Source of the DNA: a bacterium | GTDB lineage: Bacteria; Actinomycetota; Acidimicrobiia; Acidimicrobiales; CATQHL01 | NCBI GenBank assembly: GCA_026708055.1 | Contig: JAPOVS010000039.1 | Span: 1-64,000 of the forward strand | Direction of reading: 5' to 3' | Length of the DNA: 64,000 bases | Part shown: positions 36,064 through 45,987 of the stretch, piece after piece | Layout: the number at the start of each line of letters is the position of its first letter | How positions within the stretch are numbered: the stretch's first letter is position 1 | Position numbers and translations under genes: made by a program | The notes under the pieces: model-generated | The model's database searches: none | The model's input: only the letters and a program-made list of their open reading frames with translations | What the model was told of the DNA's origin: nothing

Positions 36064-39000
36064 GTGATCTTCTTGTGCTCTGCACGACGACCGGCTTTCA
36101 GCTTCGACGGCACGAGATCGCCGTCGAAGCTCAGATCGCGCGGCGGTCGTGCGGCTGTTTCGGTCCGGGGAGTGTCCGCGAGTTCGGCTATTGGACGAGC
36201 GGGTGCCGCGCTGTCGCTCATCGCCACGGCGTCTGTGCTGGGCGCGGTGCTCTTCGTAGTTCTTGCATTGCCCGTCAAAGCCGAGGAGTCTGCCCAGCGG
36301 TGCGATGGACGCGAGTCGATCCGCGTGCTTTTCCTTCTGGACACGTCGCGGAGTCTGCGCGTGAATGACCCCGACGGCCGGCGGGAGACAGGCACGGTGG
36401 ATGCGCTCGACGATCTGGGCCAGATCGTCGAAGACTACCGTCTGCGATTGCGGCGCCACTACCCACACTGGTCGGTCTTTGCGGCGGTTGACACGTTCTC
36501 TGGACTCCACGACGAACCCGAGTTGAACAATCCATACAACCGCCTAAGCGGCAGCTGGCAGGATCTGGGAGATCTAGGCGGTCTTCAAGCCCTGCGTCAA
36601 GCTGCGGGTCGCGCGCTCGAGCAGCCCGGATACTGGACTGACTACCGGGAGGCGATCCGCGGTGTGCTCGACCGCTTCGCTGAACCGTTGCCGAATGGGA
36701 TCCCTTCGTGTGACTATCTATTCTGGTTCACTGACGGCGATCACGACACAATTTCAGCAGGCGTTTCTACGCCGGCAGAGCAGGCACAGATCGATGATAT
36801 GTGCCGTGTCGGAGGCTTGGTCGATCAGCTGCGACGCACGGGCGTCAATGTCACCGCTATCGAACTCCGCGTGCAGCGGGACTCGTCGGCGCAACTCCGC
36901 CGCTTGGTGGTCGGCGGCCCCGACTGTGTAGGACTTGACGGGGAGGTCGCCGATGTCGCGTCCGTGGCGGATCTTGCGACCGGAATCGAGGAGACCGTAT
37001 TCCGCTTGGTCGATCCCGATTTCCCGCGCGAGTTCCTGGATCCATGCGAGTCGAATCCGGCGGAATGCGAATACCGCTTCACTCTCTCCGACGGCGTCGA
37101 GTGGGTGAAGGTCTACGTGGACCTTCGAGGAGTCAGGGACCGCTCCGACGTGTCGATTGCCCTCCACGGACCTGACGGGACTCCGATTGCTCCGTTCGCA
37201 TTCGGAGATGACTGGACCCGGATTTCAACGTCAGGAATGTTGGGCAGGCAACCGACCCGGAACATCAGTGTCGCCTGGGCGCATCGGGTCGCACGGCAGG
37301 TCTACGGCATGGAATGGGGAGATGATCAGGTCTGGACGCTCGTCTTCTCCGGCGCGGAGGCTGCGAACGCGCGCGCCGGAATCCGCAAGGACGAGCGCGG
37401 TGCCCCGACCCTCGAGGAGTTGCAGTTCAGCGGCAGCGACTTGAGGGGGAGAATCAATCCGGCGCCCAGTGAGGATGAGATGGCGCGGCTCGTCCTGCAT
37501 CTCGATGACGGGCGCAACGTCGAGGTCAGTGGGTTGGATGGCAGGATCAGGTCCGGCGGCCGGTTCACGATTCCTGGCATTGTCGATCGCGTGGCCCGCG
37601 CCGCGCGGGGCGACGATTACCTGCCGACACGGGGCTGCGTTGGGACAGCCGAGCTGTCGGTCAACAAGGTGGTCGACTACGGGAGCTTCAGCGGTCCTTG
37701 GACTGCGCCGCTGCGGGCATCGGTGGTCGAGGTCCCCGTTCCGAGAGCACTGTGTGGATTGTCCGGCCGAATGGTGCCGACGCTCAGGGCGATCGCCGCA
37801 GACCCGGCGGACCGGTTCGACCCGGCGGGAACACTGGCGATCACGGCGGACGGTGGATTCCTTGACGGGTTGCTGACCGTGACCGATGTGCACATCGAGT
37901 CTGTCTCGGGGTCATCATCCGTGGACTTCTCGCCCGAGTGGTCGAGCGGGTGGCGATGCGACGTTCCGGCCGATGCCGTCGACTACTCCTGCGGCGATGC
38001 CTTTCGGCTCACTGTGAATGCCGACTCCGACTCCGAGGTCGACATCAGGTTGTCCCTGTCTTCCATCAGCGCCGATCCGATGCAGGAGCCGCCGGTTGTG
38101 GAGAGGACCACATACATCATCCGGGACGTCCTGGTGGACGGCAAATTGCCGGGTCCGGTGATCGCCGCGGTAGACGAGAGCCGACCGGGCGGATTTCTGG
38201 ATGTCTCCGCTGACGGCGGTACCGCGGACGGAGTATTGGTGTTGGACGGGCTGATCGCGGAGTCCGTGAACGGTTCCGCCGAGGCGGCACCGCCGATCCT
38301 GAGTGTCGGGGACTGGCGGTGCGTGATCCCGGCTGGAGCGAGAGCGCAGACCTGCCCGCCGTTGCAGGTTCTCTCGGGTCTCGCTGCGGGAGACGTCGCC
38401 GTCGACGTGGTTCTGTCGATTCGAGGCCTTGTCGACGATCCGAATCATCCACAAGTCGCTCAAGACATGAGGGTGGTAGTTCGTGACATCATTGTGCCTT
38501 CGGCGCTGCCGGCCGTCTCCGATGTCGTGGTTGAAGATCGGTTCGATCCGTCGGGCTCGCTGCGAGTCATCACTCAGGGAGGGGTGTTCGCCGGCTCGGT
38601 GACCGTTGAGACCGCATCGGACGGCCTGCTGCCCGTCGAGTCCGTGGACGGCGTTACGCCGCGACTGCGGCCCGGCGCGGAGTGGCGCTGCGAGGTGCCG
38701 GCAGGTGCAGTGGACCATGTGTGCCCTACCATGGTGATCGAGGCGACCGCTGAAGGCGACGCGACGATGGATCTGATCGTGCCGTTGCGTGCAGCGGGCG
38801 GCGATCCGGCGACGGTTCCAGGATTGACTAGTTATGTGCGGGTCGAGGACATCTCGATCGGCGTGAGGGAGACGGGCGAAGTCCTCGAGCACTTCATGCG
38901 CTACCTACTGATAGCCGTGGCTGTGTTCTTGGCGGTCCGGGTGCTGTCGGCGGGGGTGCGGCGCCGCTGGACGAAGTTGTCCAACAATATGTACTTCGTC

Positions 39001-39618
39001 GCCGACGGCCGGGTCGAGGGCGATGTGATCGTGCCGGGTGCCCTGCAGGATCATCGCTGCCGCGAGCTTCGGCGATCTGTAGCGAAGGCGGAATTGAGCA
39101 AAGCCGATGTCGCGCTGCGAGTACCGTGGTGGCCCCTGCTCGCCGGCTGGCCGTTGCGGATCGTGGCGACGGCAAAGGGGCGAGGGCGCAGCATCGCTGC
39201 GAGCGGTCAGGTCGACACGGACGTGACCAGGTTCGCAATCCGGTCCGAGCCTGACTCCAGGACGGTCGGTCAAGCGCTGAACGGCGGATGGGTCATCGTC
39301 GAACGCGATCACAACCACTATCAGCTGGTGTTGTGGGACGGACCCCGGGATGAGAAGGAACTGCTGGCGACCGTGGAGAGGATCTGGCGCGAGTTCGAGC
39401 GGCGGCCGCGGAACCGGGAGCCGTCCGACCCGAGCCGGCAGAGTCTAGCCCAGAGCGAGCCGCAGGCACCGCCCACGGGGGCCTTAAGGGACAGTCCAAA
39501 TGGCTGCCCGGACGAGCAGGACGAGCAGGACGAGCAGGGTCCGCCCGCGTCTCCGGGCCTGTCCCGCCGAAGGCAGCGACCACCGAAGGAGCCTGAGGCC
39601 CGGACGGGGCGCGCCTGA
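36064..39618 (+). CDS. Membrane-anchored VWA protein with three Cys-paired repeats (operon gene 2)
   Basis: From the GTG at 36064 the protein has 1184 residues; a GTG at 36172 is also possible. Order: basic N terminus, membrane segment or signal (about 50-70), a von Willebrand factor A domain with MIDAS residues DTSRS (93-97) and FTDGDHD (222-228), a beta-rich region, three tandem ~120-residue repeats (37780-38860) each with WRC...C and a DRFDP/GGF start, a second membrane helix (945-963) and a ~220-residue cytoplasmic tail ending in a low-complexity DEQ run. The VWA and repeats should face outside. Ligand binding through the metal site is inferred. It starts 17 nt after gene 1. Confidence 0.82.
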   Translation: MIFLCSARRPAFSFDGTRSPSKLRSRGGRAAVSVRGVSASSAIGRAGAALSLIATASVLGAVLFVVLALPVKAEESAQRCDGRESIRVLFLLDTSRSLRVNDPDGRRETGTVDALDDLGQIVEDYRLRLRRHYPHWSVFAAVDTFSGLHDEPELNNPYNRLSGSWQDLGDLGGLQALRQAAGRALEQPGYWTDYREAIRGVLDRFAEPLPNGIPSCDYLFWFTDGDHDTISAGVSTPAEQAQIDDMCRVGGLVDQLRRTGVNVTAIELRVQRDSSAQLRRLVVGGPDCVGLDGEVADVASVADLATGIEETVFRLVDPDFPREFLDPCESNPAECEYRFTLSDGVEWVKVYVDLRGVRDRSDVSIALHGPDGTPIAPFAFGDDWTRISTSGMLGRQPTRNISVAWAHRVARQVYGMEWGDDQVWTLVFSGAEAANARAGIRKDERGAPTLEELQFSGSDLRGRINPAPSEDEMARLVLHLDDGRNVEVSGLDGRIRSGGRFTIPGIVDRVARAARGDDYLPTRGCVGTAELSVNKVVDYGSFSGPWTAPLRASVVEVPVPRALCGLSGRMVPTLRAIAADPADRFDPAGTLAITADGGFLDGLLTVTDVHIESVSGSSSVDFSPEWSSGWRCDVPADAVDYSCGDAFRLTVNADSDSEVDIRLSLSSISADPMQEPPVVERTTYIIRDVLVDGKLPGPVIAAVDESRPGGFLDVSADGGTADGVLVLDGLIAESVNGSAEAAPPILSVGDWRCVIPAGARAQTCPPLQVLSGLAAGDVAVDVVLSIRGLVDDPNHPQVAQDMRVVVRDIIVPSALPAVSDVVVEDRFDPSGSLRVITQGGVFAGSVTVETASDGLLPVESVDGVTPRLRPGAEWRCEVPAGAVDHVCPTMVIEATAEGDATMDLIVPLRAAGGDPATVPGLTSYVRVEDISIGVRETGEVLEHFMRYLLIAVAVFLAVRVLSAGVRRRWTKLSNNMYFVADGRVEGDVIVPGALQDHRCRELRRSVAKAELSKADVALRVPWWPLLAGWPLRIVATAKGRGRSIAASGQVDTDVTRFAIRSEPDSRTVGQALNGGWVIVERDHNHYQLVLWDGPRDEKELLATVERIWREFERRPRNREPSDPSRQSLAQSEPQAPPTGALRDSPNGCPDEQDEQDEQGPPASPGLSRRRQRPPKEPEARTGRA

Positions 39619-39650
39619 ACCTCAAACCCAACGGACAAGGAGAGATGCAC

Positions 39651-42600
39651 ATGTTGAGTCCAGTAATCATGATCGGCTGCGGTGGGTCTGGCTCCAAGGC
39701 GATTCGCTATGTGAGATACGCCGTCAAGCGGAAGCTTCACACAGCAGGCTGGCCAGACGATATTCCCGCTGCGTGGTCGTTCATTGGAGTCGACGCCCTG
39801 AGCAAGCAAGAGGGTGGGGATGCCGACGAGATTCCGGACCTGCCCAAGGATGATTTTGTACAGATCACCAAGGGGCTCAGCGACTACTCGATGCTGAACG
39901 AAGCGCTCCTGACCATGTATCCGACGAATGATCCCTCGTATCAACATCTCATCGGTTGGCGTCCCGATCCGGATCAGGTGCAAATCGCCGTTGAGATGGG
40001 CTGCGGCCAGATCCGCACCATCGGGCGAGCCGTCGGTCTGTATACACTTCAACGCAGCCTAGGTAAGAGGATAAGCGATGCCTTTGATCGTGCTCAGGCT
40101 GGCTCGGGACTCAAGGAGGTTTCGGCCACGCTGGGGAAGACCCGATCAACCCAATCAAGTGGAGATCAGACGGATAAACCGCCGCTTGTCGTGGTCTGTG
40201 CGTCACTTGGGGGAGGGACCGGGGCTGGGATCGCTCTCGATGTCATTGATATGTTGCGACGGACAAGTGATTATGGTAAGGACACAATTCTCGTTCTATT
40301 CAGTATCGACATCTTCGGCAGGTCCGCGAGAGATATGGCGGGAAACTCGCTTGCCATGCTGTCCGAAGTCCTTGCCTCGTATTGGAAGATGCCGAGTGAG
40401 CCCGGAGCAGGAGACGTCTTTGGACAGCTGGAGGGCAGGCCGGGTCATGGGCCAAAGGCGATCTTCGTAGTCGGCTCGCAGAGCATGCAGGGCGCGACAA
40501 TTGGCAGTTCGAAGCGTGACGCGGACAACCTGGCTGTGACGGCTTATCGGTCTGTCGGAGAGGTGCTGTCCACTTGGGTCGTCGATGAGAGTGTTCAAGA
40601 GTTAGCTTCGCATTATTTGGCGACGAATTGGGCAAATCAGCAACGCAAAACGCCGGGCGGTTATGGCTTCGGTGCCAAGGAGCAGCAACCCGGCATGGTG
40701 TCGTCCTTCGGGGCGGCGACTATCACCCTCGGTCGCGAGTATTTCAGTGCTTGGGCAGCTGATCTTCTGGCGCGCCAGACGATCGGTGAACTCGTTGAAG
40801 GTCACCTTAGGAGCGATCAGTCTGGCACGGGTGGTGACGAGCGTACTGACTCCGAAAGAATCCTGCACCTAGCCGAACGGAACTTGTGGAGGCTGTTCGA
40901 TGCCAAGGATCGAACGAATCGCGAGCACCGCGCTGATTCGCCTGTGGATGTTCCGAGCCTATACGACGAGATTATCAGCCACGCCGATGCATCCGCTGTC
41001 GAGAGCAAATTCCGGGAACCGCTCAGCTATAGCGACGAGCTACCAGGCCGAGAGTGGCAGAGCAATATTCATCAAGAGTTGAATCGTATCTGGGAGTGGG
41101 TTGGAGAGCAGGGCTCTCGGTCGATCGACTACGATAAGTTGAATAGCGTCGCAAAGTCTTTCCCCCAAGCGGTGTGTCAAGCCGTCACCGAGATCATCGC
41201 GGATACCTCGATTCCTGTGGCCATCGAAGTGCTAAAGCAGGCGAAAGCGCAGGCAGCGTCGTATGTTGAAGAGCGACTGTCAGCCACAGTGCGAAACTAT
41301 GATGAGTGTGAGAAGCGTTACGACGATGTCCGAAGTCGACTCAATACGAGACGCAAACTGAAGTACACACATGACGACTGTGCGGTGTGTGTGGATGCCG
41401 CAGTGAGCTATCTGGAAGCCCTTTGGGACGAGAGACGGCACTGGGAGATCAAAGGCGTGATTGATTCAGCGTGCAATAATGTCTACGAGGAGATCATTCG
41501 CGGCCTATCAAGGGATTTGCGGGTGCTCGCGGAGAACATGCGTAAGGAACCGGTCAAGAGTTGGCCGAATGATGCAAGCGATCGGCCGGTATCCTACTTG
41601 CCCGGGCCCCTAGAATTTGCGCTCGAAGATCCGGAATGCTGGCCCGGGATGCTTGAATCTATCTGCAAAAGACTCGACGGCTATAGGCCGGGTCGAGATC
41701 CGCTGGACATGGCGCGGCGCGTGCTCATCCGAGGCTGCGAGGATGGAGAGATCGATCTTCCTGCTGGACTTAGACACAGTTCAGGCGATAGGGGATGGTT
41801 TCCATCAGACGGATCGCTCATCACAATTACGTCCGAATTGGTCGGCGATAGGATTGTGAATCGCACTAGGACTCTCATGAACTTGCGAGCATTTCGAGGG
41901 GTGATTGACGAAGGGTTGAGACAGTACCTTGGGGATCCCCAGAAAGGGGACCATACGAATCGGCTGAAGAGATTCGAGACATGCTTGGGGGATGCGCTTA
42001 GCCTGTCGCTTCCGCTGGTGCAGCTTGACAAGGATCTCTGTCAGAAGTTATACAACGATAAGGCAGGTCCGGAGGCGGTCAATCGCGTGTGCTCGGCCTT
42101 CCCATTTGATGCCGGGCATCCAGCCTTTGATATTGCTAAGACCGCTCTGGGGGATCACTATCGGCGGGTGAGCGCTGGCGATCCGCCATCAGTGATGATT
42201 TCATCGGTTATGGAGTATCCGGTTCATCCGATCGCCGTCAGCTCGCTCATGCACCCCATCGCCGAAGCCGTGCAGCGCTGCAAAACAGCCGACAGCCTGC
42301 AGGCTGACTTCTGGAACTGGCGCCGGGGTAGGACACTCCCTTCATTTATCCCTGTACCGGCCGAGGTGCGGCGCGCACTGATATGCGGTTTCGCGATAGG
42401 GAGGATGTGCGGCTATGTCACGGCTGACACCAAGAAGGCGGTGAAGATCAGCGGGACCCCGAAAGCTCTCGGTTCGAGCGAGACTGTGACCTTTCCGTGG
42501 CCGTTGTTGTCTGAGGTAAGGGATCCCCGTTGCCTGCTGCCAGCGCTTCTGGAGTCGTTTGTTCTATGCATTGCCAAGGCAGCCGCTGATCATGAAGCGG

Positions 42601-42992
42601 CCTTCGAGCCGTATGCGCGGCTGTATGATCTCGGCAAGGACCTTGAAGATGCCCAGAACTCCGAACTGCATTCCCTTATCAGGAACGGCGACGTACCGAG
42701 GGCACAGGTTGATGAGCCGAAGGTGCGAGGCCATGACGAATGTGAAAGGATGACGGCAGCCGAGAATTATCTCAAGCCCCAGATCGAATTTCTCAAGCAG
42801 CTTGAAGTCGAGCCCTTCAAGGGCGATGAGTGGTGCACCAGCAAGGGTATAGGGAGTGAAGCTGCATTTCAGAGCGAAGGCGCGTCAAGTCTGGTGCCTG
42901 TACGCGAGCTGCTGCCAGAAATGAGGGAATGCTTCGAACACATCCTTAGTTCGCTAAGGAAGGACAGAAGGGCGGAAGGCTATGACATCTGA
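39651..42992 (+). CDS. Large tubulin/FtsZ-superfamily protein (operon gene 3)
   Basis: The ATG at 39651 is preferred over 39645 because AAGGAG then lies 7 nt upstream; the product has 1113 residues. The N terminus MLSPVIMIGCGGSGSK has the first nucleotide-binding loop, and residues 186-193 read LGGGTGAG, the tubulin/FtsZ signature that contacts GTP phosphates. SFIGVDALSK and FVVGSQSMQ fit the Rossmann-like core. The remaining ~800 residues are mostly helical and unrecognised, three times the size of FtsZ. It resembles the poorly studied tubulin-like families of bacteria rather than FtsZ or TubZ. Whether it polymerises is unknown. No signal or membrane helix is seen. Confidence 0.85.
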   Translation: MLSPVIMIGCGGSGSKAIRYVRYAVKRKLHTAGWPDDIPAAWSFIGVDALSKQEGGDADEIPDLPKDDFVQITKGLSDYSMLNEALLTMYPTNDPSYQHLIGWRPDPDQVQIAVEMGCGQIRTIGRAVGLYTLQRSLGKRISDAFDRAQAGSGLKEVSATLGKTRSTQSSGDQTDKPPLVVVCASLGGGTGAGIALDVIDMLRRTSDYGKDTILVLFSIDIFGRSARDMAGNSLAMLSEVLASYWKMPSEPGAGDVFGQLEGRPGHGPKAIFVVGSQSMQGATIGSSKRDADNLAVTAYRSVGEVLSTWVVDESVQELASHYLATNWANQQRKTPGGYGFGAKEQQPGMVSSFGAATITLGREYFSAWAADLLARQTIGELVEGHLRSDQSGTGGDERTDSERILHLAERNLWRLFDAKDRTNREHRADSPVDVPSLYDEIISHADASAVESKFREPLSYSDELPGREWQSNIHQELNRIWEWVGEQGSRSIDYDKLNSVAKSFPQAVCQAVTEIIADTSIPVAIEVLKQAKAQAASYVEERLSATVRNYDECEKRYDDVRSRLNTRRKLKYTHDDCAVCVDAAVSYLEALWDERRHWEIKGVIDSACNNVYEEIIRGLSRDLRVLAENMRKEPVKSWPNDASDRPVSYLPGPLEFALEDPECWPGMLESICKRLDGYRPGRDPLDMARRVLIRGCEDGEIDLPAGLRHSSGDRGWFPSDGSLITITSELVGDRIVNRTRTLMNLRAFRGVIDEGLRQYLGDPQKGDHTNRLKRFETCLGDALSLSLPLVQLDKDLCQKLYNDKAGPEAVNRVCSAFPFDAGHPAFDIAKTALGDHYRRVSAGDPPSVMISSVMEYPVHPIAVSSLMHPIAEAVQRCKTADSLQADFWNWRRGRTLPSFIPVPAEVRRALICGFAIGRMCGYVTADTKKAVKISGTPKALGSSETVTFPWPLLSEVRDPRCLLPALLESFVLCIAKAAADHEAAFEPYARLYDLGKDLEDAQNSELHSLIRNGDVPRAQVDEPKVRGHDECERMTAAENYLKPQIEFLKQLEVEPFKGDEWCTSKGIGSEAAFQSEGASSLVPVRELLPEMRECFEHILSSLRKDRRAEGYDI

Positions 42993-45756
42993 GCAAGCCA
43001 TGTTGACGATCTGCGCTAGCGCTGCGGTCGAGCGTGTGGATCAGCTGCTCGCGTCATGGACGAGATCGCATCTGGTGAAGAACGTAGCCGTGTCTTCTCC
43101 TAGAGAGATGGCAAAAAGTGGTCCTAAGGCCGCCTGCACGTACTACGACTCAGGGGATGAGAACGCGATTAGTGAGATGCAGCTGACCGAGGTCTTGGGC
43201 CGCCAGCCTGCGGGCACCAGAGTCACCTTGGCGGTGTTTCGAGATGGAGCAGACGACCACGGCGATGCAGATGAACGTTGGAGGGAGAGCATTGAATTGG
43301 AGAAGTCGGCAAGACGTTGCCTCGAAGACGTCTTGGAGCGGAGGGTTGTCCGTAAGAGCATCACGGTTGGTGTATATGACTATCCGTGCCCCGTGGAAGC
43401 GTTTTCCGCCGATTGGGATCAACACTTGGTGCACGACAGGGTAGTTCTTCAGCTGCCTATGAGAGTCTTGAAACTTGGCACCGGTGACCTTTCGGGCCTC
43501 TGTGCGATGATGGCATTGTCTGCTGGTGGTAGCTGGGCCTTCAGTGATGGTGCGGTATTGAACTCGACATATGATGACCAAAAACAGCGGGCGAGACAGT
43601 GGGGTGCGGTGCGCATCGTTCGACCGGAGATTCGTATTGTGACCGTCGGATCGTTGGACGCAGAGATCGCAGAGGTGACGGATCGAAATTTCGTCGAAAA
43701 ACCTCCATGGCCTCTCCCATGCGATGAACCGGTCCGTTCATCGAGCAATGATCCGTTCACCAGTGTGCCCAAGGAGATCGCGCTGCCCAAGACTAGCGTC
43801 TCGGAACTGGTGAGGACGTGTGGGTTTGATGTTGATGAAATCGTGGAGTACCGCGAGTGCAATCAGTTCAGGCTTGAGCTTCGTGACGCGTTGTTCAGCA
43901 TGAACGTGGCGACGCTTGTCCGGATGCATCTGAGGGAATGGATTGCGGTATCGCAGGAGGACATTAGCGAGGCTGAGGCGGTCGTTGACGCGATCGATCG
44001 TTTCGACCATCGAGTGACGAATCTAGAAGCTGCTGTCGCGGCGCTGCGCAAGGCCAACGTGGCGGACCTCGAGCTGGGAAGGGATGTCGCGCGCCGCGCT
44101 CGGGAGCCGTGGAAAAAGATGCGCGAGTTCTTTTTCAGCCTGGTCGACGGTGGCGACTTGCCGCCGGGTGTGTCGCCGCTGAACCCGCCTGTGGACGCGC
44201 GGCCCGACCAGATGCCCGTTTGGTCAGACCCGTCGGCCCTTGCGCCCGCTCCAGATCGACCGCTCGATCCCTTCGATCTCGTTGGACTTGACCGGGCAAT
44301 TGTGGATCGCCTGGGCGTCCGATGCATTCATCCGTTGGACGTACTGCATGCGCCCAGACTCGACTCCATCATCACACGCGAAGAGGATCCATTTCCGTAT
44401 CTGACTGACGGTCTGCGCCCCGACCTCAGGGGCAAAATCGCCCCCGAGATTCGCGATAGGTGGATAGAGTGGCGAGATACGTGGTGGTCCACTCCTCTGG
44501 GAGAGTTGTCGAATATGCTCGGCAGCGCGATCGAGCGCGCGTACGGCAACTTCGTAGAATCTGTAAAGGCAATTAAGCAGATCAAGACTGACCGCTATGT
44601 CGTTGAACAGTACTCGTTCAACCATCGGCCATTCACCGCTTGCTTGCTTACGTTCTTGAGTGCGGCGGGGCTCTTGGCGTGGCGACTGCTCGGCAATGGT
44701 GGACCGGTTCCAGAAAGCGGAAGCGGATTTGTTGGCACGGTCATACTCTGTGGAGTTCTGCTTCTACTGCTGCACATTTGCTACCGAAGAGAGCTTAAGC
44801 TGATCGATCAATCAGAACTCTCTTCGAGAGAATTTCTGGATGAAGTTCAGCGAGTGCAGCACCACGCGCTTGAGGTGGCACGCCTGCATGGACTTGGCCG
44901 AGCCTTCATGGACCACCAAAGAGTTGCACGCGTACTGCTTTACGAACCCTTTGGGATCGGGGGGATCGAAGCAGAGACTGTGACGTCATCTGAGGACGCC
45001 AGCAAGCGATTCGCGAATCTTGGACCGCCCTCTGTTCTCTGTGGCTCTTCGACGCTGAGCGATGAACAGAGAGAGGCGCTTGCGAGGCTTGACAGGGACG
45101 ATGTTTATCGAAGAGGCTGGCTCACTACGGCACATACGGAGATGACCGAGTCCTGGAAGCAGGCTTTCTCCACACTCATCGGATCGGAGCATTTTGCGAT
45201 GCCTGATGACGACTATCTACCCCCGGACGAGGTCCCCTATCAGGATTCGACAGAGCAAAGGTTGCCAGGCCCGCGCCAGCACTTTCGCGAATCAATTGAG
45301 CGAGATGCGGGACTGCGGACGAACGGACGTCTCCAGATCGTTAAGGATTTGGCACAGCTGGCACGCGGTGCCGTGCAGCAAGTTGAGGAGTTGGGCTCGA
45401 TCAAGGTAGAGAGGTATCCTGAGTTGTCAGGATTGGCTAGTGACTTCGTTACATTCGCTGGCTCGGAACTTTCATCGGTTGAATTCGATCCCAGCATGCT
45501 TGAGTTCATGGAGCCCGTCTCTGTGGACGAGAGCTGTAGCATTGGTTCGGTCAGTGCGTTCCGGATCCAAGCCGATGGACTATCGCAGCCGGCCTTCGTT
45601 TCTTGGCGCATGCTGGTCTCGAAAGCATGTTTGGCTGCCGGGCTGCGGTGCGTCGCAGATGAGAACAAGCGACGAGAAGATGAGAATAGCCGACGATCGT
45701 TCGAGACGCAGACATCGCGACAACCGACGGAAGTTCTCCAAGTGCCCGAGATCTAG
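42982..45756 (+). CDS. Unrecognised 924-residue membrane protein (operon gene 4)
   Basis: No family was recognised. The gene overlaps the tubulin-like gene by 11 nt, so both are probably made together. The soluble N-terminal half (about 1-545) is mixed alpha/beta and contains DRVVLQLPMRVLKLGTGDLSG and helical segments around 300-390. Two membrane helices follow, PFTACLLTFLSAAGLLAWRLL (about 548-568) and VGTVILCGVLLLLLHICY (about 583-600), so both large soluble parts should lie on the same side, likely the cytoplasm. The C-terminal third is helical and ends in a charged tail. It may link the cytosolic tubulin-like and STAND proteins to the membrane. Confidence 0.75.
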   Translation: MTSEQAMLTICASAAVERVDQLLASWTRSHLVKNVAVSSPREMAKSGPKAACTYYDSGDENAISEMQLTEVLGRQPAGTRVTLAVFRDGADDHGDADERWRESIELEKSARRCLEDVLERRVVRKSITVGVYDYPCPVEAFSADWDQHLVHDRVVLQLPMRVLKLGTGDLSGLCAMMALSAGGSWAFSDGAVLNSTYDDQKQRARQWGAVRIVRPEIRIVTVGSLDAEIAEVTDRNFVEKPPWPLPCDEPVRSSSNDPFTSVPKEIALPKTSVSELVRTCGFDVDEIVEYRECNQFRLELRDALFSMNVATLVRMHLREWIAVSQEDISEAEAVVDAIDRFDHRVTNLEAAVAALRKANVADLELGRDVARRAREPWKKMREFFFSLVDGGDLPPGVSPLNPPVDARPDQMPVWSDPSALAPAPDRPLDPFDLVGLDRAIVDRLGVRCIHPLDVLHAPRLDSIITREEDPFPYLTDGLRPDLRGKIAPEIRDRWIEWRDTWWSTPLGELSNMLGSAIERAYGNFVESVKAIKQIKTDRYVVEQYSFNHRPFTACLLTFLSAAGLLAWRLLGNGGPVPESGSGFVGTVILCGVLLLLLHICYRRELKLIDQSELSSREFLDEVQRVQHHALEVARLHGLGRAFMDHQRVARVLLYEPFGIGGIEAETVTSSEDASKRFANLGPPSVLCGSSTLSDEQREALARLDRDDVYRRGWLTTAHTEMTESWKQAFSTLIGSEHFAMPDDDYLPPDEVPYQDSTEQRLPGPRQHFRESIERDAGLRTNGRLQIVKDLAQLARGAVQQVEELGSIKVERYPELSGLASDFVTFAGSELSSVEFDPSMLEFMEPVSVDESCSIGSVSAFRIQADGLSQPAFVSWRMLVSKACLAAGLRCVADENKRREDENSRRSFETQTSRQPTEVLQVPEI

Positions 45757-45987
45757 TTGCTTGGCGGACTCCACCAGTGGAGTGCGGGCGCAACCCCACC
45801 GCGGTCGGCGTGCGCGGCCAGCAACGACACCTCGCCGTCTCCGCTCAACGAGGCCAGCAACACTCCGCCCGCTTACTCCTCGCCTACGACCCTCTAACGC
45901 CGTGGAACCAACCATCTTCGACAAGCGAGCGCCGCGCCGCTGGTACGCACGAATTCGCCGCGGCGGCCGGACTGGAAGGAACAGTGC

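Noticed and set aside
39651-42992. The tubulin-like protein as cell-division FtsZ
   Set aside because: It is far longer, lacks the FtsZ neighbours (ftsQ, murein genes), and sits in an accessory island.
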